In this document: positions 1-5,680 of the stretch, in pieces
Layout: every line of letters begins with the position of its first letter
Numbering within the stretch: the first letter of the stretch is position 1
Assembly (NCBI GenBank): GCA_938008665.1
Contig: CALLKA010000031.1
Span: 1-7,227 of the forward strand
Length of the DNA: 7,227 nt
From: an uncultured Bacteroidota bacterium
GTDB lineage: Bacteria > Bacteroidota > Bacteroidia > Chitinophagales > Chitinophagaceae
Direction of reading: 5' to 3'
Position numbers and translations under genes: made by a program
The notes under the pieces: generated by a model
The model's input: only the letters and a program-made list of their open reading frames with translations
Databases searched by the model: none
Told to the model about the DNA's origin: nothing

Positions 1-1515
1 TTGTTAAGCTTGGAAGGAAGTGGCATGGTGGGTATACCAGGGTTTTCAAAAAGATTATTTGAGGCTTTGGCGAATAAACAAATCAATATTATTTTAATTA
101 CCCAAAGTTCATCTGAACATTCAATATGTGTTGGGGTAAATATGCAGGATGCGCACCAGGCTAAAATAGCCGTGGATGCGGAGTTTGAGAAAGAAATACA
201 AACACAAAAAGTAGAGCCTCTAATTATTGAAAAAGAAGTTTCGATATTGGCCTTAGTGGGTGAGCAAATGAAAAGTCACCCAGGGGTAAGCGGAAAAATG
301 TTTGGTGTATTGGGCCGTAATGGTATTAATGTACGTGCCATTGCACAAGGTTCTTCTGAAAAAAATATCACAGCAGTCATCGCAACATCAGATGTTCGTA
401 AAGCGATCAACGTATTGCATGAAGCATTTTTTGAAACCTCTTATAAGCAAGTGAATTTATATATTGCCGGTGTTGGAAATGTGGGCGGTAAATTAATAGA
501 TCAAATTAAGAAACAAGTAGGATATGTGCAGGAACAACTGCGTTTACAAATAAACATTGTGGGTATTGCCAATAGTAAACGACAAATCATTAATCAGGAT
601 GGCATTGATTTATCTAATTGGCGGGAACAGCTGGTAGATGCGCCTTTGGGTGATATCAATAAGTATGTAAATTCTATTATTGAAAATAATTTACGTAATA
701 GTGTGTTTGTGGATGTGACAGCGCATGAACAAGTTGCTAACGCCTATGCACAGTTATTAGGCAAGGCAGTGTCGGTGGTGGCATGTAATAAAATAGCCTG
801 CTCATCACCCTATGATAATTACTTGAAATTAAAATCATTAGCGCGCGAGTACAATGCTTCGTTTTTATTTGAAACCAATGTGGGCGCTAGCTTACCTATT
901 ATTGGTACATTGAATAACTTAATATTAAGTGGCGATTCCATAAATAAAATACAAGCCGTATTATCAGGCACATTGAATTTTGTATTTAACCAATATGATG
1001 GAACAGTGCCATTTGCACAAGTAGTGCGTCAGGCACAAGCCGAAGGGTATACCGAACCTGATCCAAGAATGGACTTAGGTGGAACGGATGTAATGCGTAA
1101 AATAATGATTTTGGCCAGGGAGGCGGGCAATAAAATTGAGATGTCGGATATTGAGAATGAAGGATTTTTACCTGCAAGTTGTTTTGATGGATCAGTAGAA
1201 GATTTTTATAAGGAAATGGAAAAACAGGAGCCTCATTTTAAAAAGATATATGATGCAGCGGCTGCAAAAAATTGCAAATTAAAATTTGTGGCCAATTTTG
1301 AAAATGATGCGAATGGAAAAGGGGTTGCCAAAGTTGGATTACAACATATTGAACCTAGCTCCGATTTTTATCATTTGTATGGCAAGGATAATTTGGTGTT
1401 GTTTTATTCAGGCCGTTATCCTGAATTGCCACTAGTGGTAAAGGGTGCGGGTGCTGGAGCTGACGTTACAGCATCGGGTGTGTTTGCAGATATTATCAGA
1501 GCTGCAAGAGTTTAA
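1..1515 (+). CDS. thrA: Bifunctional aspartokinase / homoserine dehydrogenase, C-terminal part (5' end outside the window)
   Basis: This is the C-terminal 504 codons of a fused aspartokinase I-homoserine dehydrogenase, which phosphorylates aspartate and later reduces aspartate semialdehyde to homoserine with NAD(P)H in the cytoplasm. Residues 1-145 form two ACT-type regulatory segments (SGMVGIPGFSKRLFEAL near 7-23, PGVSGKMFGVLGRNGINVRA near 94-113), which in this family bind threonine for feedback inhibition. The homoserine dehydrogenase part begins near 150 with the nucleotide-binding loop GVGNVGG (157-163). The catalytic region follows (ACNKIA at 261-266, SGTLNFVFNQYD at 322-333). Residues 345-367 fit the homoserine dehydrogenase signature exactly, with A345, G349, P355, D358, G361, D363 and K367. 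Full-length homologues are about 810-820 residues, so roughly 310 residues of kinase domain lie upstream. The TTG at position 1 is only the window edge, not the start. It is first in an operon with thrB and thrC. Identity is secure from sequence and context. Confidence 0.97.
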   Translation: MLSLEGSGMVGIPGFSKRLFEALANKQINIILITQSSSEHSICVGVNMQDAHQAKIAVDAEFEKEIQTQKVEPLIIEKEVSILALVGEQMKSHPGVSGKMFGVLGRNGINVRAIAQGSSEKNITAVIATSDVRKAINVLHEAFFETSYKQVNLYIAGVGNVGGKLIDQIKKQVGYVQEQLRLQINIVGIANSKRQIINQDGIDLSNWREQLVDAPLGDINKYVNSIIENNLRNSVFVDVTAHEQVANAYAQLLGKAVSVVACNKIACSSPYDNYLKLKSLAREYNASFLFETNVGASLPIIGTLNNLILSGDSINKIQAVLSGTLNFVFNQYDGTVPFAQVVRQAQAEGYTEPDPRMDLGGTDVMRKIMILAREAGNKIEMSDIENEGFLPASCFDGSVEDFYKEMEKQEPHFKKIYDAAAAKNCKLKFVANFENDANGKGVAKVGLQHIEPSSDFYHLYGKDNLVLFYSGRYPELPLVVKGAGAGADVTASGVFADIIRAARV

Positions 1516-1525
1516 AATATTTATT

Positions 1526-2479
1526 ATGGTTCCAAGTAATCAATGGATTAAAATAAAAGCCCCAGCCACCGTAGCAAATATGGTGTGTGGATTTGATATA
1601 TTGGGCTTTGCCGTGAACGATCCCTATGATGAAATGGAAATGAGATGGGTTGCGCGTACTGAGCAGGAACCAAGTATAGTTATTATTAATTTGGATGAAT
1701 ATAACTTACCTACTGAACCAGAAAAAAATGTAGCGGGTGCGGCCTTACTCGCTTTGTTAGAAGAGTACGATAAAACTAATATTAAGTTTGAAGTAAAAAT
1801 TAATAAGCGCATCAAACCCGGAAGTGGTGTGGGTTCGAGCGCGGCAAGTTCGGCAGGTGCTGTAGTTGGGGCAAATTATTTATTAGGTAATATTTTTTCC
1901 AAGGACGATTTAGTCCGATTTGCAATGAATGGTGAAAAAGTAGCATCCGGTGTAAAGCATGCGGATAATATTGCGCCATGTATTTTTGGAGGCGTTACAT
2001 TAGTGCGGTCCATCTTCCCATTAGAAATAGTTACCTTACCCTCACCTGAATTATTTGTTACAATAGTGCATCCACAAATTGAAGTTCGTACCGCTGATGC
2101 ACGAAGTATATTAAGACAAAAGGTATTATTAAAAGATGCTATTAAGCAATGGGGCAATATTGCTGGACTAGTGGCAGGGTTAATGAAATCGGATTATGAT
2201 TTAATCGGAAGGTCATTGGAGGATGTCATTATTGAACCCGTGAGATCCATATTAATCCCCGGTTTTGATGCATTAAAATTGTCTTGTAAACAAGCAGGTG
2301 CTTTAGGTGGTGGTATTTCAGGTTCTGGCCCTTCTATATTTATGTTAAGCAAGACTGAAGAAATTGCCAAAGCGGTTGAAAAGGAAATGCATGAATTGTA
2401 TGCGGGAATGAATTTACCACATCACACTTATGTAACCACTATTAATCAAAAAGGCGTGGAGATAGTAGATTTATTTTAA
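1526..2479 (+). CDS. thrB: Homoserine kinase (GHMP family)
   Basis: Homoserine kinase, 317 residues, transfers phosphate from ATP to homoserine to make O-phosphohomoserine for threonine synthase. It shows the three GHMP-kinase landmarks: the N-terminal substrate motif PATVANMVCGFDILGFAV (13-30), the ATP-binding loop PGSGVGSSAASSAG (98-111), and the C-terminal glycine-rich motif ALGGGISGSGPSIF (259-272). Length is normal for the family. The frame is open upstream to 1445, but I chose ATG 1526: the N-terminal motif follows it directly, and the upstream codons lie inside the thrA coding region and give no family-like sequence. The gap to the thrA stop is 10 bp, and no Shine-Dalgarno sequence is visible before the A/T-rich start, as is common in Bacteroidota. 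Co-transcription with thrA and thrC is inferred from spacing. Confidence 0.96.
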   Translation: MVPSNQWIKIKAPATVANMVCGFDILGFAVNDPYDEMEMRWVARTEQEPSIVIINLDEYNLPTEPEKNVAGAALLALLEEYDKTNIKFEVKINKRIKPGSGVGSSAASSAGAVVGANYLLGNIFSKDDLVRFAMNGEKVASGVKHADNIAPCIFGGVTLVRSIFPLEIVTLPSPELFVTIVHPQIEVRTADARSILRQKVLLKDAIKQWGNIAGLVAGLMKSDYDLIGRSLEDVIIEPVRSILIPGFDALKLSCKQAGALGGGISGSGPSIFMLSKTEEIAKAVEKEMHELYAGMNLPHHTYVTTINQKGVEIVDLF

Positions 2480-2514
2480 GCAAAGTCAAGACGGATTAAA
2501 TATATATTTTATCA

Positions 2515-3930
2515 ATGCAGTATTATAGTTTACAAAAACAATCACCCAATGTTGATTTCAGAGCCGCGGCCATTACAGGTCAAGCGCCTGATAAGGGATT
2601 GTATTTTCCAATGGAGATTCCGAAATTTACTGCAGCACAAATTGAGAATTTTAAAACTTTAGATAAAGCAAGTTTGGCTTTTGAGGTAATGCGCCCTTAT
2701 GTTGGTGGCACCATTGATGATGCTACCTTAAAAAATATTTGTGCCGAAACTATCAATTTTGACTTCCCATTAGTTCCTATCACCGATACCATTTCTTCTC
2801 TTGAATTATTTCATGGCCCCACACTTGCTTTTAAGGATGTGGGTGCGCGATTTATGAGTAGGTGCTTGGGATATTTTTCTAAACAAGCGCGCGCAGAAAA
2901 TGCTGCAGCGAATACGCTCAAATCACAAGAAGATAAAACACAGGATGAAAAACCAAGCACTGTACTAGTCGCAACAAGTGGAGATACTGGAGGGGCAGTG
3001 GCCAATGGGTTTTTAGGGGTGGCCGGGGTGGATGTTATTATATTATATCCCAAAGGGAAGGTGAGCCCTATTCAAGAATTACAATTAACCACATTAGGCC
3101 AAAATATTACCGCTTTGGAAGTGGATGGAAGTTTTGATGATTGTCAAGCAATCGTGAAAGAAGCATTTATGGATGGAGAATTAAATGCATTTTATAATTT
3201 AACATCTGCTAATTCAATTAATGTAGCTAGATGGTTACCGCAGCAATTATATTATTTTTTCGCATGGCAACAATGGGTAACAAAATATCAGGATGCGGAT
3301 GGCAACTATCCTCCAATGCATATTGTAGTACCGAGTGGTAATTTTGGAAATATATGTGCAGGTATGATTGCGAAGGAAAGTGGCTTACCCTTGGGGCATT
3401 TTGTAGCGGCATGTAATGCGAATGATGTGGTCACTAGATATATGGCTACTGAAAAATTTGAAGTAAAGCCTTCTGTTGTGACTATATCCAACGCGATGGA
3501 TGTTGGTAATCCAAGTAATTTTGTTCGTATCCTAGAGATGATGCAAAATAGTTTTTCTACACTAAGTAATGCATTAACTAGTTATAGTATTACGGATAGC
3601 GATACCAAAGCAACCATTGCGCGCGTATATAAAACTAATAATTATATTCTGGATCCGCATGGAGCAGTTGCATTTATTGCGGCTGAACAATTTTTATCGG
3701 AACAACAAGTAAACAATAAAACGATTAGTACCACTGAAGACGCTTTCAACGCAGGTGCCATTATATTAGAAACAGCACATCCAGTGAAATTCCCTGAAGT
3801 GGTGGAAGAAGCAATAGGAAAAGCCTTATCCATCCCAGCATCTGTTCAAAATTTATTTGAAAAGGAAAAAGTATCAATACCCTTAGCGCCTAATTATACT
3901 GCATTTAAAAATTGGATGATTAATAAGTAG
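2515..3930 (+). CDS. thrC: Threonine synthase (PLP-dependent)
   Basis: Threonine synthase, 471 residues, converts O-phosphohomoserine and water to threonine and phosphate using pyridoxal phosphate. The PLP lysine is K107 in HGPTLAFKDVG (100-110). The phosphate- and cofactor-binding loops appear as SGDTGGAV (155-162) and PSGNFGNICAG (273-283), followed by the conserved NAMDVGNPSNFVR (326-338) and LETAHPVKFPE (419-429). It is somewhat longer than the roughly 430 residues usual for the E. coli-type enzyme. Part of the excess is a hydrophilic Ala/Lys/Glu/Asp/Gln-rich stretch at about 125-147, just before the conserved VLVATSGDTG strand and loop. It starts 35 bp after thrB and ends in tandem TAG codons, then a hairpin, so it is the likely last gene of the threonine operon. 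Confidence 0.96.
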   Translation: MQYYSLQKQSPNVDFRAAAITGQAPDKGLYFPMEIPKFTAAQIENFKTLDKASLAFEVMRPYVGGTIDDATLKNICAETINFDFPLVPITDTISSLELFHGPTLAFKDVGARFMSRCLGYFSKQARAENAAANTLKSQEDKTQDEKPSTVLVATSGDTGGAVANGFLGVAGVDVIILYPKGKVSPIQELQLTTLGQNITALEVDGSFDDCQAIVKEAFMDGELNAFYNLTSANSINVARWLPQQLYYFFAWQQWVTKYQDADGNYPPMHIVVPSGNFGNICAGMIAKESGLPLGHFVAACNANDVVTRYMATEKFEVKPSVVTISNAMDVGNPSNFVRILEMMQNSFSTLSNALTSYSITDSDTKATIARVYKTNNYILDPHGAVAFIAAEQFLSEQQVNNKTISTTEDAFNAGAIILETAHPVKFPEVVEEAIGKALSIPASVQNLFEKEKVSIPLAPNYTAFKNWMINK

Positions 3931-3932
3931 TA

Positions 3933-3960
3933 GCTATTCACATTTTGAATAGCCTTTATA
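3933..3960 (+). terminator. Hairpin after thrC, probable end of the threonine operon
   Basis: A perfect 8-bp stem (GCTATTCA at 3933-3940 and TGAATAGC at 3946-3953) encloses a 5-nt loop and begins 2 bp after the thrC stop codon. The following CTTTATA is only a weak U-tract, so termination may be inefficient or the hairpin may mainly protect the 3' end of the mRNA. On the opposite strand no T-run follows the stem, so it is less convincing as a terminator for the converging toxin gene. Confidence 0.55.
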
Positions 3961-3967
3961 ATTTGCG

Positions 3968-3982
3968 TTACAAAATTTGTAA
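3968..3982. repeat. Short perfect palindrome between converging genes
   Basis: Arms TTACAAA (3968-3974) and TTTGTAA (3976-3982) are perfect inverted repeats around a single central base. The loop is too short for a normal RNA hairpin, so if it is functional it would act as a DNA-binding site. A/T-rich sequence yields such palindromes by chance, and the position between two 3' ends gives no regulatory logic. The symmetry is certain, the function is not. Confidence 0.3.
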
Positions 3983-4010
3983 TCACTTAATCATTCAACT
4001 AGATTATTAT

Positions 4011-4430
4011 TTATAAAAATTCTTTTACGAATTCTGAACTCGTAAATACTGGAAGTGTATTAATACTTTCTTTTTTTAATTTCTTATCGTTTGAAATAAA
4101 GAAAGGAACCTTGTGATGCATTGCAGTATAATATTGTAAAGCATCTTCAATATCATTCATTTTAGAATGTAATGATTGTATCACAATTTCTTTTGGAGTA
4201 TCTATCATTTCTAAATCCTCAATAATAGATAAAATCACCTCTTTTGTTTTAACGACTCCAAATTCGTGTACTAATACATAACTTAATATATGTATAATAG
4301 AGCTACTAGTACAACCAATGATATCACCACTACTTATACTATCTAAAACAATTTTTGCACTTTCTTTTTCTTTTCTATCTAAGCAATAATCAAGAATAAT
4401 ATTAGCGTCAATGTAAAATTTATTTTTCAT
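4011..4430 (-). CDS. PIN-domain toxin (VapC-like ribonuclease) of a type II toxin-antitoxin pair
   Basis: A 139-residue single-domain PIN protein, predicted to cleave RNA with Mg2+ unless held by its antitoxin. The N-terminal strand FYIDANIILDYCLDR (5-19) carries the first acidic residue D8, with D14 after it. The central DIEDALQYYTA (93-103) supplies D96 in the typical DxEDA motif. ISNDKKLK (112-119) supplies the fourth acidic residue, D115. The C-terminal LPVFTSSEFV resembles the 'P-EEF' tail seen in this PIN subgroup. The second acidic residue of classical VapC, expected near 42-46, is not evident: TSSSIIHIL occupies the spot. The gene starts inside the end of the upstream antitoxin gene (11-nt overlap), which suggests translational coupling. 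It converges on thrC. The family is recognised from motifs; RNA target and toxicity are inferred. Confidence 0.85.
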   Translation of the reverse strand: MKNKFYIDANIILDYCLDRKEKESAKIVLDSISSGDIIGCTSSSIIHILSYVLVHEFGVVKTKEVILSIIEDLEMIDTPKEIVIQSLHSKMNDIEDALQYYTAMHHKVPFFISNDKKLKKESINTLPVFTSSEFVKEFL

Positions 4431-4668
4431 TACGGTATTCTTTCATTTTTGCTTCATAATATAAATCACTTAAACTTTTATTTTCAGGAATTTTAGATTT
4501 TGGTAATTCATCTATTATCTGAGTTAGTGTTTTTTTATTTCTTGGCTTAGCTAAGGTTTTAAAGTAGTTTTCTACTATTTCTGAAACACTGGTTTTTTGT
4601 TTAAAAGCCACTTTTTTCACTTCAGCTAATAAGGGGGCATCAATGGTTATATTTAATCGAGCTTTCAT
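4420..4668 (-). CDS. Antitoxin, ribbon-helix-helix-like (resembles the DUF6364 group)
   Basis: An 82-residue protein whose N-terminus (residues 2-37) reads as a strand, ARLNITID, then a helix, APLLAEVKKVAFKQK, then a turn and second helix, TSVSEIVENYFK. This is the ribbon-helix-helix layout of DNA-binding antitoxins. The C-terminal half is charged and rich in Lys, Glu and Tyr (DLYYEAKMKEYRNEK), as expected for the segment that wraps the toxin. The frame is open to an ATG at 4722, but I chose ATG 4668: family proteins begin close to M-K-x-x-L-N-I-T, and the longer version would run through the -7 promoter box and the repeats. The stop codon lies inside the toxin start (sequence ATGAAAAATAA shared by both genes). 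It probably neutralises the PIN toxin and represses its own promoter. Pairing is clear from context; exact family is from memory. Confidence 0.8.
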   Translation of the reverse strand: MKARLNITIDAPLLAEVKKVAFKQKTSVSEIVENYFKTLAKPRNKKTLTQIIDELPKSKIPENKSLSDLYYEAKMKEYRNEK

Positions 4669-4690
4669 AGTATCAAATTGTAATAATTTA

Positions 4691-4698
4691 CAAAGATA
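4691..4698 (-). promoter_or_regulatory. -7 promoter box of the toxin-antitoxin operon
   Basis: Read on the - strand this is TATCTTTG, a full match to the Bacteroidota -7 consensus TAnnTTTG. It ends 22 nt before the antitoxin ATG, placing transcription start about 15 nt upstream of the start codon. No TTTG -33 element is seen at the usual distance, only TTTA at 4722-4725 with a 23-nt gap. That may mean a weak or activator-independent but repressible promoter. Confidence 0.6.
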
Positions 4699-4725
4699 CG
4701 CATAAAAATAAATCATACGCATAAA
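4696..4725. repeat. Two tandem 11-bp repeats, candidate operator of the toxin-antitoxin operon
   Basis: ATACGCATAAA occurs at 4696-4706 and again at 4715-4725, identical in all 11 bases and 19 bp apart start to start. The first copy overlaps the -7 box by 3 bp and the second lies in the -20 to -35 region. Ribbon-helix-helix antitoxins commonly bind short repeated sites in their own promoter as several dimers, so this arrangement fits autorepression. The repeat is seen directly; the protein-DNA interaction is inferred. Confidence 0.55.
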
Positions 4726-4845
4726 TTAAGGTTTATAGACAATTATACACCCCTAAAACCCTTGTTTTTAGCGTATAAATACTGCGTTTTAACGTATTCC
4801 ATCAACTATTGAAAGCTATAACTTAGGAGGATCCTTATTTTTAAA

Positions 4846-4877
4846 TAAAAAAGCCTTCCCGATAAATCGAGAAGGCT
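4846..4877 (-). terminator. Rho-independent terminator of the nitroreductase gene
   Basis: On the - strand, about 20 nt after the nitroreductase stop codon, AGCCTTC and GAAGGCT (4871-4877 and 4852-4858 on the window) form a 7-bp GC-containing stem. An inner CGA/TCG pairing extends it, and an uninterrupted run of T follows (A-run 4847-4852 on the + strand). No T-run follows on the other strand, so it acts in the nitroreductase direction. Confidence 0.8.
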
Positions 4878-4899
4878 ATATAAAAGAGGTAAGTACTTC

Positions 4900-5529
4900 T
4901 TATTTTTTGATGACTAACTTGTCATGTGTTCTGCGCACTTTTTTAGCATTTACTAAATAATCGTTTGCTGCGTCGCGGTAACCTAATGTTAAAGCAACTG
5001 CGCTATGCAATCCTAATTCTTTTAATCCTAAAACTGCATCAACTGCATCAGGTGCAAATCCTTCCATAGGTGTAGCGTCTACTTGTTCAGCAGCAGCTGC
5101 AACTAAACCAAAACCTAATGCAAGATATGTTTGCTTATCTGCCCATACTCTTGCTTGTTCTGGCGTTAAGTTTTTTAATGAACCGTTGATATAACCTGCA
5201 AAATCATTTAATGATTCAACTGGAACACCTCTTTGATCAGCAATGTCTTGCATGTATTCCGCCACTTCTTTTTCAGTAACATTATTCCAAGCAGCAAAAA
5301 CAATTACTGCAGAACCATCAACAACCTGAGATTGATTATAAAAAGCAGGTTGTAATTTCTTTCTAGTTTCTTCATCTTCCACCACAATAATGGTGTAAGG
5401 TGTTAAACCAAAAGCACTTGGCGCCAAACGAGTTGCCTCGATAATGGTGTTTAATTTGTCCGCAGGAATCTTATTCCCGTTCATTTTTTTAACAGCGTAA
5501 CGCCATTCTAAAGCTTCTATTAATTTCAT
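4900..5529 (-). CDS. FMN-dependent nitroreductase family protein, NfsB-like NAD(P)H oxidoreductase
   Basis: A 209-residue cytoplasmic flavoprotein of the nitroreductase superfamily, close in plan to E. coli NfsB (217 residues). These enzymes use NAD(P)H and bound FMN to reduce nitroaromatics, quinones or similar acceptors in two-electron steps; the physiological substrate is usually unknown. The FMN-phosphate contacts are visible at R10 and K14 in EWRYAVKKM, and again at K197 and R199 in AKKVRR near the C-terminus. The loop APSAFGLTPY (36-45) matches the PSS-N-QPW region of NfsB. WADKQTYLALG (129-139) and ATPMEGF (152-158) match the conserved dimer and flavin-binding segments. There is no signal peptide. 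It has its own terminator, and upstream TTTG, 20 nt, TACTTTTA forms a good promoter with a palindrome at the expected start site, so it looks monocistronic and possibly regulated. Confidence 0.92.
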   Translation of the reverse strand: MKLIEALEWRYAVKKMNGNKIPADKLNTIIEATRLAPSAFGLTPYTIIVVEDEETRKKLQPAFYNQSQVVDGSAVIVFAAWNNVTEKEVAEYMQDIADQRGVPVESLNDFAGYINGSLKNLTPEQARVWADKQTYLALGFGLVAAAAEQVDATPMEGFAPDAVDAVLGLKELGLHSAVALTLGYRDAANDYLVNAKKVRRTHDKLVIKK

Positions 5530-5544
5530 ATTTTGTTTAATTTC

Positions 5545-5558
5545 AATGTTTGAACATT
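5545..5558. promoter_or_regulatory. Palindrome at the nitroreductase transcription start, candidate operator
   Basis: AATGTTTGAACATT has perfect 6-bp arms (AATGTT and AACATT) around a central TG. An overlapping shorter palindrome, TTCAA-tgt-TTGAA, lies at 5542-5554. The site abuts the -7-like box and covers the expected start of transcription on the - strand, about 15 bp before the ATG. That is where a repressor dimer would block transcription. No regulator gene is next to it, so the binding protein is unknown. Confidence 0.4.
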
Positions 5559-5589
5559 AAAAGTAAACTTTAAATCTAGGACTACCAAA
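5558..5589 (-). promoter_or_regulatory. Bacteroidota-type promoter of the nitroreductase gene
   Basis: On the - strand TTTG (5586-5589) stands 20 nt from TACTTTTA (5558-5565). The first element matches the -33 consensus exactly. The second matches five of the six fixed positions of TAnnTTTG, and the spacing is in the usual range. The predicted transcript starts near 5551, giving a leader of about 20 nt without a Shine-Dalgarno sequence. The opposite, phosphatase-directed strand of this intergenic region shows no equally good promoter. Confidence 0.6.
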
Positions 5590-5680
5590 TTTCTTTATAA
5601 TAACATCACTTCCGAACCCATGAAACTTTCTTAATTTTAAGCTGATTAATTTCAACATATACATAGATAAAATAAACAAT

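Noticed and set aside
1..3. TTG at the first base as a start codon for a 504-residue homoserine dehydrogenase
   Set aside because: The sequence begins in the middle of an ACT regulatory domain and matches the C-terminal part of the fused enzyme, so the frame simply continues off the left edge.
1445..1525. Upstream extension of homoserine kinase into the thrA coding region
   Set aside because: The extra 27 codons overlap conserved thrA sequence in another frame and are not part of the GHMP kinase fold. ATG 1526 leads straight into the N-terminal motif.
1876..2157. 93-codon open frame on the - strand inside thrB
   Set aside because: It is fully antisense to a conserved kinase gene, with no promoter or domain to support it.
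4669..4722. Upstream extension of the antitoxin to ATG 4722
   Set aside because: The added codons would cover the TATCTTTG promoter box and part of the repeats, and family proteins begin at the M-K-x-x-L-N-I-T segment.
4826..4840. AGGAGG-like sequence followed by the AGGATCCT palindrome as a ribosome binding site or operator
   Set aside because: No open frame begins downstream on the + strand, the nitroreductase terminator follows immediately, and an 8-bp palindrome alone is weak evidence.
5620..5634. Four-codon open frame (ATG to TAA) upstream of the phosphatase as a possible regulatory leader peptide
   Set aside because: It has no special codon content and no associated hairpin or terminator, and such mini-frames are common by chance in A/T-rich DNA.
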